Positions 44,587 through 54,381 of a stretch of DNA of 64,000 nt are shown piece by piece. Positions within the stretch are counted from its first letter, which is position 1. Each line of letters starts with the position of its first letter. The position numbers were made by a program, and so were the translations under genes. The stretch lies in the NCBI RefSeq assembly GCF_003944755.1, contig NZ_RWGU01000040.1, positions 1 through 64,000 on the forward strand. The letters are read 5' to 3'. The DNA comes from Rhodovulum robiginosum. GTDB lineage: Bacteria > Pseudomonadota > Alphaproteobacteria > Rhodobacterales > Rhodobacteraceae. Below the pieces are notes generated by a model. The model did not search any database, was not told the DNA's origin, and saw only the letters and a program-made list of their open reading frames with translations.

Positions 44587-45846
44587 TTGTTCGATTTCGA
44601 CATGCTCGGCCTTGCGCCGGCCCTGAACGACGCGCTGAAACGTGCCGGCTTTACCGAACCCACCCCGATCCAGAACCAGGCGATCCCGCTTGCGATGGCG
44701 GGGCATGACGTCATGGGCCTGGCCCAGACCGGTACCGGCAAGACCCTCGCCTTTGGCCTGCCGCTGATCGACCACCTGATGGCACAGCCCGGCAAGCCTG
44801 CACCCAAGACCGCCAAGGCCCTCATCCTGGCCCCCACGCGCGAGTTGACGAACCAGATCGCCGAGAGCCTGCGCGCCCTGACCGAGGGCACGCGCATCCG
44901 TGTCGCCACCGTGGTGGGCGGGCAATCCATCAACCGGCAGATCACCACCCTGGGCCGGGGCACCGACATACTGGTGGCCACCCCGGGCCGCCTGATCGAC
45001 CTGATGGATCGCGGCGCGGTGGACCTGGGCGCGGTCCGGCACCTGGTGCTGGACGAGGCCGACCAGATGCTCGACCTCGGCTTCATCCACGCGCTGCGCA
45101 AGATCGCGCCGCGGCTGGGCACGCCGCGCCAGACCATGCTGTTCTCGGCCACCATGTCGAAACAGATGGAAGAGTTGAGCCGCGCCTATCTGACCGACCC
45201 GCGCAAGGTGCAGGTCTCGCCCCCGGGCAAGGCGGCCGACAAGATCTCTCAGTCGGTGCATTTCGTCGACAAACCCCAGAAACCGGCCCGGCTGCGGGAA
45301 ATCCTGTCGCGCGACCTGGACGCGCTGACGCTGGTCTTCGCCCGCACCAAGCATGGCGCGGAAAAGCTGATGAAGGGGCTGGTGGCCGACGGCCATAACG
45401 CGGCCTCGATCCACGGCAACAAGAGCCAGGGCCAGCGCGACCGCGCCATCAAGGCGTTCCGCGACGGCACTGTCACCACGCTGGTCGCCACCGATGTGGC
45501 GGCCCGCGGCATCGACATTCCCGGCGTGGCCTATGTCGTCAACTACGACCTGCCCGAGGTGCCCGACAATTACGTCCACCGCATCGGCCGCACCGCGCGG
45601 GCCGGGCGCGAGGGCGAGGCCATCGCGCTCTGCACGCCGGAAGAGGCCGACCTGCTGCACCAGATCGAAAAACTGATGAAGGTCGAGATCCCGGTGGCCA
45701 GCGGCACCAAGCCGGCGCTGACCGGCGCACCCGGCCGGGGCGCCGGTCAACCCCGCCGCCGCGGCGCGAAACCGGGCGCACAGTCCCGTGGCGAGAAACC
45801 CGCCGGGCCCAAGCGCCGGCGTCCGCGCCGCCGCCGCGCGGCCTGA
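44587..45846 (+). CDS. DEAD-box ATP-dependent RNA helicase, RhlE-like
   Basis: The 419-residue protein has the motifs of DEAD-box helicases: Q motif (GFTEPTPIQNQAIP), AQTGTGKT, PTRELTNQI, ATPGRLID, VLDEADQMLD, SAT, and HRIGRTARAG. A basic arginine-rich tail follows, as in RhlE-type proteins. It unwinds RNA duplexes in RNA turnover or ribosome assembly. The start is a TTG with an aaaagga site seven bases upstream. Confidence 0.92.
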   Translation: MFDFDMLGLAPALNDALKRAGFTEPTPIQNQAIPLAMAGHDVMGLAQTGTGKTLAFGLPLIDHLMAQPGKPAPKTAKALILAPTRELTNQIAESLRALTEGTRIRVATVVGGQSINRQITTLGRGTDILVATPGRLIDLMDRGAVDLGAVRHLVLDEADQMLDLGFIHALRKIAPRLGTPRQTMLFSATMSKQMEELSRAYLTDPRKVQVSPPGKAADKISQSVHFVDKPQKPARLREILSRDLDALTLVFARTKHGAEKLMKGLVADGHNAASIHGNKSQGQRDRAIKAFRDGTVTTLVATDVAARGIDIPGVAYVVNYDLPEVPDNYVHRIGRTARAGREGEAIALCTPEEADLLHQIEKLMKVEIPVASGTKPALTGAPGRGAGQPRRRGAKPGAQSRGEKPAGPKRRRPRRRRAA

Positions 45847-46120
45847 TCGGGCGCGTCACCGGCGCGCGTCGAACAAATCGGGCTTGAATGGGCGGCGTTC
45901 CCGGCAACCACGGCCGGCGGCGCCGCTCCCGCGCTCGACATCGCGGCCGGCCGGTTCCGCGCGGCAGTCCTGTCATCGGCAGGGCGGCTTTACGAAATGG
46001 GCCGAAAAGCTAGGATTACGGTGAGCAGGAGCGATTGACGCGACACGATGCTGACCACCGGGCGCGAGCCATGATGCATCTTCCCTTCAGCCCGCCACAG
46101 CAACCTTCGGGAGCACGATA

Positions 46121-46966
46121 ATGCGTATGCGACTAGGCTGCCGGCTTTCCTTTCAACTGCCGGCCCGCACCCCGATGATCCTCTTGCTCAACGTGCATTA
46201 TTCGCGTGCGAGCGATCTTGAGCGGCCCGACCTGTTGGTGACGGACCCCGCAGTCCCGATCGAGGCGTACCGCGACGGCTTTGGCAACTGGTGCAACAGG
46301 CTGGTCGCACCCGCCGGCGTGATGACGGTCTCGACCGACGGCGTGATCCGCGACAGCGGGCTTTCCGACCCTGTCGACCTGTCGGCCCAACAGCACCCGG
46401 TCGAGCAATTGCCAAGCGACGCGCTGACCTATCTGTTGCCGAGCCGCTACTGCGAAACCGACGTTCTGGCCGATTTCGCCTGGAACCAGTTCAATCACCA
46501 GCCGCTGGGCTGGCCGCGGGTGCAGGCGGTCTGCGACTTCGTGCACAACCACGTCCGCTTCGGCTATGAACACTCGCGCCCGACCCGGACAGCCGTCGAA
46601 ACCCTGAACGAGGGCGTCGGTGTGTGCCGCGACTTCACGCATTTGGCCGTCGCGCTGTGCCGTAGCCTGAATATCCCGGCACGGTATTGCACGGGCTATG
46701 TCAGCGACATCAACCAGCCGCCCCCCTACCCGCCGATGGATTTTGCCGCCTGGATGGAGGTCTATCTCGGCGGCAAGTGGTGGGTGTTCGATCCGCGCAA
46801 CAACGATATCCGCTTCGGCCGCGTTCTCATCGCGCAGGGCCGCGATGCCGCCGACGTGCCGCTGACCCACAGCTTCGGCCTGCACGAGTTGACGAATTTC
46901 GAAGTCTGGATCGACAAGATCGAGGACACGCCCGACGCGCCCACCGGGCCGCCAGGGCCGGCCTGA
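46121..46966 (+). CDS. Transglutaminase-like cysteine protease family protein
   Basis: The 281-residue protein belongs to the bacterial transglutaminase-like superfamily. It has the nucleophile segment GVGVCRDFTHLAVALCRSLNIPARY and the WWVFDPRNN segment with the acidic residue. Where many members have histidine in FHAW, this protein has FAAW (PMDFAAWMEVYLGG), so the classical triad may be incomplete. An N-terminal beta domain (QLPARTPMILLLNVH) is typical. A gggagcac tract stands before the ATG. Substrate unknown. Confidence 0.85.
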   Translation: MRMRLGCRLSFQLPARTPMILLLNVHYSRASDLERPDLLVTDPAVPIEAYRDGFGNWCNRLVAPAGVMTVSTDGVIRDSGLSDPVDLSAQQHPVEQLPSDALTYLLPSRYCETDVLADFAWNQFNHQPLGWPRVQAVCDFVHNHVRFGYEHSRPTRTAVETLNEGVGVCRDFTHLAVALCRSLNIPARYCTGYVSDINQPPPYPPMDFAAWMEVYLGGKWWVFDPRNNDIRFGRVLIAQGRDAADVPLTHSFGLHELTNFEVWIDKIEDTPDAPTGPPGPA

Positions 46967-47372
46967 CCCCTACGGACAGAGGCCGCGCAGACGCCAGCGC
47001 GCCTTGCATGCGCGCCAAGGCCTGCCGCTTGCAGGGTCGCCGGGCGGCCCTCCCAACGGATCTGGAATGAATCGGCTTGAAGCGCGTGTCAGCGGGACAC
47101 GGCCAGGCAGCGGTCCGCACTCTTTGCAGATAAGCGCGATGCCGAGATCGACACAGCCGCGTCAGGGGGGGGGACGTTTCGTGGTGGCAAACGCACTTGC
47201 CTCGAAGGACGCGTGACATCACAAAAGCCGGTCGGGTTCCGGTTGCGGCAGAAAAGTCCGTCTCACCCCCACGCCATACGCCAGGAACACCGAGTTCCGG
47301 CCGGATGGGCGCGTCTCAGAGAGCATTGCTGCAACCTCCGATCGCGGAGTATTCGGAAACCTGTAGCGGTCC
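46967..47372. other. 406-base gap without a recognised gene
   Basis: Nothing convincing is seen in this gap between the transglutaminase-like gene and the convergent threonine aldolase gene. Frames present lack ribosome binding sites and recognisable products. Confidence 0.4.
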
Positions 47373-48392
47373 CTAACCGATATCACCGATCGCCGCGATC
47401 AGCGCGTCAGCATCGGCCGGGCCGACGTCCAGATGCGTCACGATGCGGAGTCGCCGCTGCCCCACAACAGTGGCCGTGACGTTCCTTTCCGCCAGGTGCC
47501 GCGCCACATCGCGCGCGGTCGGGGCCTCTTCGGCCAGATCGGCGATCACGATATTGGTTTCCACCGGGAGAAGGCGCGCGATTACGGGCAACTGCGCCAG
47601 CCGTTCTGCAATGGACTGCGCAAGGGCGTGGTCTTCGGCCAGCCGCGCGACGTGATGGTCGAGCGCGTAGAGGCACATCGCGGTCAGAACGCCGGTCTGA
47701 CGCATCGCGCCGCCCCAGCGCCGCTTCAGAAGCCACGCCTCGGCCACGAAATCGCGCGACCCGGCAAGTACCGCGCCGACGGGACAGCCCAGCCCCTTGG
47801 TGAACGCGATCCAGGCGCTGTCGAAGCCGCGCGCATATTCGGCGGCCGGAATGCCCGTCGCCACCTGCGCGTTCAGAATCCGGGCGCCATCGAGATGGGT
47901 CGCCAGCCCGGCCTCTTTCGCCGTCTGCGCCACGGCGTTCAGTTGGTCCTGCGGCCAGACCGCCCCGCCGGCCAGGTTTGCGGTCTGCTCGGCCACCAGC
48001 AGACGGCTGCGCGGCGCATGGGCAGAGCGGGGGCGAATAGCGGCGGCCACCTGCCCCGGCGTCAGCATCCCCCGCTCGCCGTCCAGCGGGTGCATCATGA
48101 CGCCAGACAAGGCCGCGGGCCCGCCGCTTTCGGCGAAGATGATGTGGCTTTCGCGGGTGCAGATCACCTCGTCGCCGGGGCGGGTGTGGACCGCGATGGC
48201 GATCTCGTTGCACATCGTGCCCGAGGGCAGGAACAAAGCTGCCTCCATGCCGAGCATCTCGGCGACCCGCTCGCACAGCTCCAGCGTCGCCGGGTCCGCG
48301 TCATGCCGCTCGTCCCCAAGCGGCACGTCCAGTGCGGCTGCGCGCATCGCGCGGGTCGGGCGGGTTTGGGTATCGGAATAGAAGTCGTGCAT
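47373..48392 (-). CDS. Low-specificity L-threonine aldolase family protein
   Basis: This 339-residue PLP enzyme of the beta-eliminating lyase type would cleave threonine or allo-threonine to glycine and acetaldehyde. It has FYSDTQTRPTRAMR at the start, the cofactor-stacking region LFLPSGTMCNEIAI, THLDGARILNA, and the PLP lysine in FTKGLGCPVGAVL. Length fits the family. No operon partner is seen. Confidence 0.92.
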   Translation of the reverse strand: MHDFYSDTQTRPTRAMRAAALDVPLGDERHDADPATLELCERVAEMLGMEAALFLPSGTMCNEIAIAVHTRPGDEVICTRESHIIFAESGGPAALSGVMMHPLDGERGMLTPGQVAAAIRPRSAHAPRSRLLVAEQTANLAGGAVWPQDQLNAVAQTAKEAGLATHLDGARILNAQVATGIPAAEYARGFDSAWIAFTKGLGCPVGAVLAGSRDFVAEAWLLKRRWGGAMRQTGVLTAMCLYALDHHVARLAEDHALAQSIAERLAQLPVIARLLPVETNIVIADLAEEAPTARDVARHLAERNVTATVVGQRRLRIVTHLDVGPADADALIAAIGDIG

Positions 48393-49116
48393 GAGCCATG
48401 TACATCATTCATTTCGGCCCAACGGAGGTAGGCCGGCAAATCGATATGTCGACGCGCTCTGTCGCTTGCCGTTCACGCCTGCAATCGACGCCAAGTCCCA
48501 AGTGAACAAAGGCTTTCATCTCGGAAAGAAAGCGCAGCTTGACCTTGTAGCAAAACCGCTCCGGGGCTGGCCCGGGCCATGGACAAACGGCTTTCGCAGC
48601 CGTGCAGCCGGTGGTGGCGAAACCAATATCGAATTCGACCCGCCGCCCGCGCGGGGATTGCGGCTCCTGCCTGCGCTGCGAAGTAATCTGTTTCCTTTGG
48701 ACTTGGAATTGGGCGCGCCTGTCTGAGGACAGGGCTTTTCTCAATCGCCATTAAGTATATCGCCCTGACGGAGCGGGCTAATCCACGCCGAACCGGGCAG
48801 GATCTGCAATGACCGCACGGCGATGCTGTCGACGCAGGCACCGGCTCGACGGCCGCAAGCACAAGCTTGCCCATGATTTACGCTTCATCCGTCCTTGTCC
48901 CGGCTGGCAAGCGTTCGTGCCGCGGTCGACGCCCAATCTCACATTCGTTTGATGACACCCAGACGGGCGGGCATTCCTCTTTACCAATCAACTCCTTATC
49001 GCAAAGCATGCAATCGTATGCAGAATTTTTTCGTATTTTTTCAGGCGAGCATTGATCTGCATAGTGCTTCGCGGCGTATCCCTGTCATAACCAAACACAA
49101 CGAATGGGAACTGGAA
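48393..49116. other. 724-base gap without a confident gene
   Basis: The interval is less GC-rich in its second half, with runs of T at about 49025-49045. Overlapping frames on both strands (for example 48391-48726 and 48409-48744) lack ribosome binding sites and recognisable families. It may hold a decayed gene. Confidence 0.4.
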
Positions 49117-49263
49117 ATGGATATCATCGGCCCCCTCATGCTCGGCACCATCGGCTTTGTCGTTGCGTTCGCCTACATCAACAAGCGCCAGACCGAGGAA
49201 CAGCTTGCCGAAAGCCGTCGCCGCAGGGCGCAAGGCTCGGCCAAGGTGATCCCCGCCGAGTAA
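49117..49263 (+). CDS. Possible 48-residue single-pass membrane protein
   Basis: The short frame encodes MDIIGPLMLGTIGFVVAFAY as a membrane segment followed by a charged tail (NKRQTEEQLAESRRRR). It ends 36 bases before a clear terminator, which supports transcription. A weak ggaactgg tract precedes the ATG. No family is recognised. Confidence 0.5.
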   Translation: MDIIGPLMLGTIGFVVAFAYINKRQTEEQLAESRRRRAQGSAKVIPAE

Positions 49264-49299
49264 CGGTCGCCTTCGGCCGATCATAATAACCCCCAACCT

Positions 49300-49340
49300 G
49301 GGGCTGGGCGGACACCGCCCGGCCCCATTTAATTTGTTCC
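49300..49340 (+). terminator. Rho-independent terminator after the small membrane protein gene
   Basis: GGGGCTGGGCGG pairs with CCGCCCGGCCCC (about 49300-49326) with a small mismatch, and the stem is followed by atttaatttgtt. Confidence 0.65.
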
Positions 49341-49850
49341 GACCCTTTTTTCAGTGCAGCAGCGAAGCCATCCGAGATCGGTGGACGACGAGCGGCTGAC
49401 CGAGATCTCGCCGCGCCGCATGGCGGCCCTTATTCCGGTCGATTCATCTTGCCGCCATCCCCATAGGCCGCGCATGGCGCCACGTACCGGCATCACCTGA
49501 CCTGGGGCAATGACGGCCCCAAGCGGAATTCGCCGGATACCCACCGGTCGTGCAGACGAGCCACGGCATGGGAAACAGGGACGGTGCCCTGGCCTCCATG
49601 GGACCAGCAGAAAAAAGACGCCCGACCCCGTGAACGAGAACCGGCGAGACCGAAAAAACGGCCCCCCGAAACCCGCCGGATTTGACCGTCAGGGGGTTCG
49701 GCACGCCGATAGGCCAATGCCCCTTTTAGCAGATGCAGCTTTGGGCCGTGGCGTTTGTCGCTGCTCTTCCATGCTGCAGGCCCACAGCGGCTCGCATCTG
49801 TTTGCGAATACTGCTAACCAATGGCCCTGCCTTATGACTTGAGGGATCGG
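49341..49850. other. 510-base gap without a recognised gene
   Basis: No coding frame with a ribosome binding site or known family was found between the terminator and the NUDIX gene. A promoter for the NUDIX gene is expected near its right end but was not identified. Confidence 0.4.
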
Positions 49851-50318
49851 ATGCTGAAAACCTTGTGGAATAACACGCTCTCGCCGTTGCTGCGCCGACC
49901 GGCGCGGTTTCAGGTCGCGGCTCTGTGTTTTCGCAAGGGCGACCGGGACCCCGAGATTTTGATGATCACGTCGCGCGATACGGGTCGTTGGATCCTGCCG
50001 AAGGGATGGCTGAAACCCGGCTTCGACGCCAAGGGCTCCGCCTGCGAAGAAGCCTGGGAGGAGGCCGGCGTCCGCTCGAAAGGGGCGGCCCCCCGCAAGA
50101 TCGGGCACTACCGATACGACAAACGCCTGAAGGGCGGCGTGCCGGTCGTCACCGAGGTCGATGTCTATGCGATCGAAGTGGACAACCTCGACGAAACCTT
50201 CCCAGAAATGTCGGTGAGAACGCGCCAGTGGATGAGCCCGCAAGAGGCCGCGGCCGCCGTGGCAGAGCCTGACCTGAAAGAGCTGCTCGAAAACCTTCCG
50301 CCCGACCTCCGGACCTGA
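49851..50318 (+). CDS. NUDIX hydrolase
   Basis: The 155-residue protein has a NUDIX-type motif, LPKGWLKPGFDAKGSACEEAWEEAGV near residue 50, slightly off the consensus because the usual RE is EE. It resembles alphaproteobacterial NUDIX proteins that hydrolyse diphosphoinositol or nucleoside diphosphate compounds. The ATG at 49851 follows gaggg. An in-frame ATG at 49821 would add ten residues. It is followed 44 bases later by the phosphate transporter gene. Confidence 0.85.
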   Translation: MLKTLWNNTLSPLLRRPARFQVAALCFRKGDRDPEILMITSRDTGRWILPKGWLKPGFDAKGSACEEAWEEAGVRSKGAAPRKIGHYRYDKRLKGGVPVVTEVDVYAIEVDNLDETFPEMSVRTRQWMSPQEAAAAVAEPDLKELLENLPPDLRT

Positions 50319-50362
50319 TATCCGCTCGCCGACGTAAATGGCCCGAAAGCTCGGATAGGCGC

Positions 50363-51844
50363 GTGACCGACAGTTCGAAGAACTACCAGTGGCGCACGCT
50401 GGACAAGGATCTCAACCGGCTCTCGCGGGTCGAATACGCCACGATGCACATGTCGCGTCCGTTGACGGGCGTGGGCATCTCGCTGGCCTTCATCGTGATC
50501 GCAGCGCTGGCGGCGGCGGTGATCACCGGCCAGGCGCAGGGCGCGCTCTTCATCGTGGCGGCGGCGGCCTTCGGCGCCTACATGGCGCTGAACATCGGCG
50601 CCAACGATGTGGCCAACAACATGGGGCCCGCCGTAGGGGCCAAGGCGCTGTCGATGACCGGCGCGATCGTGGTGGCCGCGGTGTGCGAAAGCGCCGGCGC
50701 GCTGATCGCCGGCGGCGACGTGGTCTCGACGATTTCCAAGGAGATCATCGACCCGGTCAGCGTGGAAAACGCCCGTGTCTTCACCTGGGCGATGATGTCG
50801 GCGCTGTTGTCGGCGGCGATCTGGGTGAATATCGCGACCTGGTTCAGCGCACCGGTCTCAACCACCCATTCCGTCGTGGGCGGCGTATTGGGCGCCGGGG
50901 TCGCGGCGGCGGGACTTTCGGCGGTGAACTGGCCGACGATGGGCGCCATCGCGGCCAGCTGGGTGGTATCGCCGCTTCTGGGCGGGATCATCGCGGCGAC
51001 CGTTCTGGCCTTCATCAAGTGGCGCATCATCTATCGCGACGACAAGATCGCGGCCGCCCGAACCTGGGTGCCGGTCCTGATCGGGGTGATGGCGGCGGCC
51101 TTTTCGGCCTATCTGGCATTGAAGGGGCTGAAGCGGGTCATCGAGATCGACCTGCCCGCCGCCCTGATGATCGGGCTTGCCGTTGGGCTGATCTGCTACC
51201 TGATCGCGATTCCGCTGATCCGGCGGCAGGCGCAGGGCATGGAGAACCGCAACAAGTCGCTGAAAATCCTGTTCGGCGTGCCGCTGGTGATCTCGGCGGC
51301 GCTGTTGTCCTTCGCCCACGGGGCCAATGACGTGGCCAACGCGGTGGGGCCGCTGGCCGCCATCGTCCATGCGCAGGAATTCGGAACCTTCGCCGGCAAG
51401 GTCGCGATTCCGGCGTGGGTGATGATCATCGGCGCGTTCGGCATCTCGTTCGGGCTGATGCTGTTCGGGCCCAAGCTGATCCGCATGGTCGGCAGCCAGA
51501 TCACCAAGCTGAACCCGATGCGCGCCTATTGCGTGGCGCTGGCCGCGGCGATCACGGTGATCGTGGCCTCGTGGCTGGGCCTGCCGGTCAGTTCAACCCA
51601 CATCGCGGTGGGGGGTGTCTTCGGCGTCGGATTCTTCCGCGAATGGCACGCCGAGCGCCGGGTGAGCAAGATCAAGCTGAACCGACCGCCGGCCAAGCGC
51701 CTCGCGGCCGAGGAACGCCGGCGACGCAAGCTTGTCCGGCGGTCGCATTTCATGACCATCGTCGCGGCCTGGGTCATCACCGTGCCCGCCGCCGCGTTGC
51801 TGTCTGGCGGGATGTTCCTGATCCTGCGCGGCCTGATGGGGTGA
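50363..51844 (+). CDS. Inorganic phosphate transporter, PiT family
   Basis: The 493-residue protein has about ten or eleven membrane helices and the two PiT signature repeats, ALNIGANDVANNMGPAVGAKAL near residue 75 and SFAHGANDVANAVGPLAAI near residue 320, plus SAPVSTTHSVVGG and GLPVSSTHIAVGG. It imports phosphate with protons or metal-phosphate. The start is a GTG with only a weak upstream site. It opens a region rich in phosphorus-related genes. Confidence 0.93.
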   Translation: MTDSSKNYQWRTLDKDLNRLSRVEYATMHMSRPLTGVGISLAFIVIAALAAAVITGQAQGALFIVAAAAFGAYMALNIGANDVANNMGPAVGAKALSMTGAIVVAAVCESAGALIAGGDVVSTISKEIIDPVSVENARVFTWAMMSALLSAAIWVNIATWFSAPVSTTHSVVGGVLGAGVAAAGLSAVNWPTMGAIAASWVVSPLLGGIIAATVLAFIKWRIIYRDDKIAAARTWVPVLIGVMAAAFSAYLALKGLKRVIEIDLPAALMIGLAVGLICYLIAIPLIRRQAQGMENRNKSLKILFGVPLVISAALLSFAHGANDVANAVGPLAAIVHAQEFGTFAGKVAIPAWVMIIGAFGISFGLMLFGPKLIRMVGSQITKLNPMRAYCVALAAAITVIVASWLGLPVSSTHIAVGGVFGVGFFREWHAERRVSKIKLNRPPAKRLAAEERRRRKLVRRSHFMTIVAAWVITVPAAALLSGGMFLILRGLMG

Positions 51845-51854
51845 CGCTGGGGCC

Positions 51855-52754
51855 TCAGGGGCGCTGGACCAGATGATCGGGCGCGATACCGGCCCGCTCG
51901 ATGGCCGCATTCACATCCGCGCCGGCGAAAAAGCCGTAGCCGGTGATCAGCGCCGAGGCGACGCCGGCGGTCTGCGCGCCGAGGATATCGGTATGCAGGC
52001 TGTCGCCAACCATGAGCACCCGGTCGCGCGGCACGTCGCGGATCCGGGCAAAGGCCAGGTCGTAGATATTCCCGAACGGCTTGCCGAAGAACCGGGGCGC
52101 GACGCCCGTGGCCTCGGCCAAGCGGTGCGCGAAATGGCCCGGCTCCACGGAAAAGCCCTGCTCGCGCGGGGCGACGATATCGGGGTTGCCGACCCAGACC
52201 TCGCGCGGACGGTCCTTGAGCGCGTGCTCCAGCAGGGCGTGGCGTTCTTCGGTCCAGGCGGCAGAGCCCAGCAGCAGGAACGCCTCGGCCTCGGCGTAGG
52301 GGGCAGTGTCTTCGGCAAGATAGGTCAGGTCGAGCCCTTCCAGATCGGCCCGGCCAAGGGACTCGGTGGCCATCAGGCCCCAGTGGCGGGCGGGCGCGGC
52401 CCGCACCGCGGCCAGCAGCGTCTTGCGGCTGGTGATCACGTCCTCGGGGGCGAAGTCGTAGCCAAGGCGGGCGTATTTCGCCATCAGCGATGCATGGGGA
52501 TAGCCGGCGGCGTTCGACACCACCATCACCCGCTTGCCGGCGGCCTGCAGGTCCGCCACGCGTTCCGGCGCCCCGGGGATGGCGGATTCACCGATGTTCA
52601 GCACCCCGAACGCATCCAGCAGGAACACGTCGTAATCGTCGGCGATCTCGACCAGGGTTTCCGATTGCCGCGGCCCGCCCGAGGCCACCGGCACGGGCAG
52701 GCGGGCGCGCGCCGCCTCGTAGGCGTCGAACGCCTGCTGCGATGTCAGCATCAT
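51855..52754 (-). CDS. HAD-IIA family sugar-phosphatase-like hydrolase
   Basis: The 299-residue protein has HAD motifs: VFLLDAFGVLNIGE (D nucleophile in the first block), VSNAAGYP, and the late GKPFGNIYDLAF and MVGDSLHTDILGAQTAG. It resembles TIGR01459-type HAD proteins. The ATG shares one base with the phnE stop, so it is the last gene of the phn-type operon and may remove phosphate from an imported phosphate ester. It converges on the PiT gene. Confidence 0.87.
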   Translation of the reverse strand: MMLTSQQAFDAYEAARARLPVPVASGGPRQSETLVEIADDYDVFLLDAFGVLNIGESAIPGAPERVADLQAAGKRVMVVSNAAGYPHASLMAKYARLGYDFAPEDVITSRKTLLAAVRAAPARHWGLMATESLGRADLEGLDLTYLAEDTAPYAEAEAFLLLGSAAWTEERHALLEHALKDRPREVWVGNPDIVAPREQGFSVEPGHFAHRLAEATGVAPRFFGKPFGNIYDLAFARIRDVPRDRVLMVGDSLHTDILGAQTAGVASALITGYGFFAGADVNAAIERAGIAPDHLVQRP

Positions 52755-53569
52755 CAGATGATCGCCCCGCGCACCTTTGCCGACACCCACTCGCTGAGCA
52801 CCACGAAGGCGAGGATCACCAGCAGGATCAGGCTGACCTGCGGCCAGGCCAGAACGTTCAGCGAGGACTGAAGCTGAAGCCCGATGCCGCCCGCGCCCAC
52901 CAGCCCCAGAACGGTCGATTCGCGGATGTTGATGTCCCAGCGGAACACCGCGATCCCGGCGAAGGCGGGCAGGATCTGCGGCACGATCCCGTAGGCCATG
53001 ACCTGCCAGCGGCTGGCCCCGGTGGCGGTAATCGCCTCGACCTGGGCATGGTCGATCTCCTCGATCGCCTCGTAGAGCAGCTTGGCGCAGAACCCGATGG
53101 ACCGGATCGCGATGGCGATGACCCCGGCGAAGACGCCCGGCCCGATGATCGCAATCAGCAAGAGCGCCCATATCAGCGAGTTGATCGAGCGGGTGGAGAC
53201 GATGATCAAGAGCGCGACGGGCCGGATGAACAGCTTTGACGGCGTGGTGTTGCGCGCCGCCAGAAAGGCCACCGGCACCGCCATGACCAGCGCCATCAGC
53301 GTGCCCAGCGTGGCGATGTTCAGCGTGTCCCAGATCGGTCGGCCCAACTGGGCGATGTATTCCCAGCGCGGCGGCGTGGCCCGTGTCCAGATATCGCCGG
53401 CGATGCGCGGGGCGTCCCAAACGAAGAACCATGTCGTCGCCTCGGAAATCTGTTGCCAGCAATAGACGAAGACAGCGGTGCCGATCAGCCACGCCGCCCA
53501 ATGGGTCAGCGCCTGGCCCTGGGTGCGGCGGCGCCAGATCTGGGTATCGCCCTTTTCGAGAACCGGCAT
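52754..53569 (-). CDS. phnE: Phosphonate-type ABC transporter permease (second PhnE)
   Basis: The 271-residue permease has an N-terminal charged segment, about six helices and the PhnE segments STRSINSLIWALLLIAIIGPG and [23 protein letters not shown]. It forms a heterodimer with the adjacent permease. Its start shares one base with the end of that gene. Confidence 0.9.
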   Translation of the reverse strand: MPVLEKGDTQIWRRRTQGQALTHWAAWLIGTAVFVYCWQQISEATTWFFVWDAPRIAGDIWTRATPPRWEYIAQLGRPIWDTLNIATLGTLMALVMAVPVAFLAARNTTPSKLFIRPVALLIIVSTRSINSLIWALLLIAIIGPGVFAGVIAIAIRSIGFCAKLLYEAIEEIDHAQVEAITATGASRWQVMAYGIVPQILPAFAGIAVFRWDINIRESTVLGLVGAGGIGLQLQSSLNVLAWPQVSLILLVILAFVVLSEWVSAKVRGAII

Positions 53570-54381
53570 TACTGCACCCTCGCCCGGATGACGCCCGACA
53601 GATATTCCAATGCCATCACGATCACGATGATCAGGATGAGGATCGCGGCGGCGGTGTCGTATTCGTAGCGGTCGAAGGCGGTGTTGAGCGTCGCCCCGAT
53701 ACCGCCCGCGCCCACCAGCCCCAGGATCGCGCTTTCACGGAAATTGATGTCGAGCCGGTACATCGAAAGCCCGATCAGCCGCGGCATTACCTGCGGCTGG
53801 ACACCGTAATTGATCCATTGCATCCAGCGCGCGCCCGAGGCGCGGATCGCCTCGGCCTGCGCACGGTCCATGCTTTCGATATCCTCCGCCAAGAGCTTGG
53901 ACAGAAAGCCGATGGTCGCAAAGCTGAGCGTCAGGAAACCCGCCAGCGGGCCAAAGCCGAAGATCGCGACCAGAAGGATCGCCACGATGATTTCCTGAAG
54001 CGCGCGGCTGATGGCCACGATACCCCGGCAGATCAGGTAGACCGGCAAGGGCGCTATATTGCGCGCGGCCCCCAGCCCGATGGGAATGGAAATTGCAATG
54101 CCCACGACCGATGCGGCGACCGTCATCACGATGCTTTCGGCCATGCCGGTCCAGATATCGCCCGCGCGGCTGACGAAGTCGGGCCGGGTGAAGGCCATGA
54201 CGAAGGCCGCCCCTCGGTCCAGCCCCTCATAGACCCGGGCCCAGTTCACCTCGATCGTGGCGAAAGCCGCGACAAGGTAGGCGACGAAGCCCGCGTAGAT
54301 CGACCAGCGCAGCCAGGCCCGCTTGATGAAGGGCTGCTTTTTCCAGCCTTTGCCCAGCAGGTCGTGCAGCTCGTTGCTCAT
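53569..54381 (-). CDS. phnE: Phosphonate-type ABC transporter permease (first PhnE)
   Basis: The 270-residue permease has six helices, the EAA-type loop ([22 protein letters not shown]) and [23 protein letters not shown]. Two PhnE-like subunits encoded side by side are common in Rhodobacterales phn-type importers. It overlaps phnC by four bases. Confidence 0.9.
   Translation of the reverse strand: MSNELHDLLGKGWKKQPFIKRAWLRWSIYAGFVAYLVAAFATIEVNWARVYEGLDRGAAFVMAFTRPDFVSRAGDIWTGMAESIVMTVAASVVGIAISIPIGLGAARNIAPLPVYLICRGIVAISRALQEIIVAILLVAIFGFGPLAGFLTLSFATIGFLSKLLAEDIESMDRAQAEAIRASGARWMQWINYGVQPQVMPRLIGLSMYRLDINFRESAILGLVGAGGIGATLNTAFDRYEYDTAAAILILIIVIVMALEYLSGVIRARVQ

Noticed and set aside
48391-48744. 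Overlapping frames of about 111 codons on both strands
   Set aside because: Neither has a ribosome binding site or a family I can name. The region may be a decayed gene, but coding cannot be supported.
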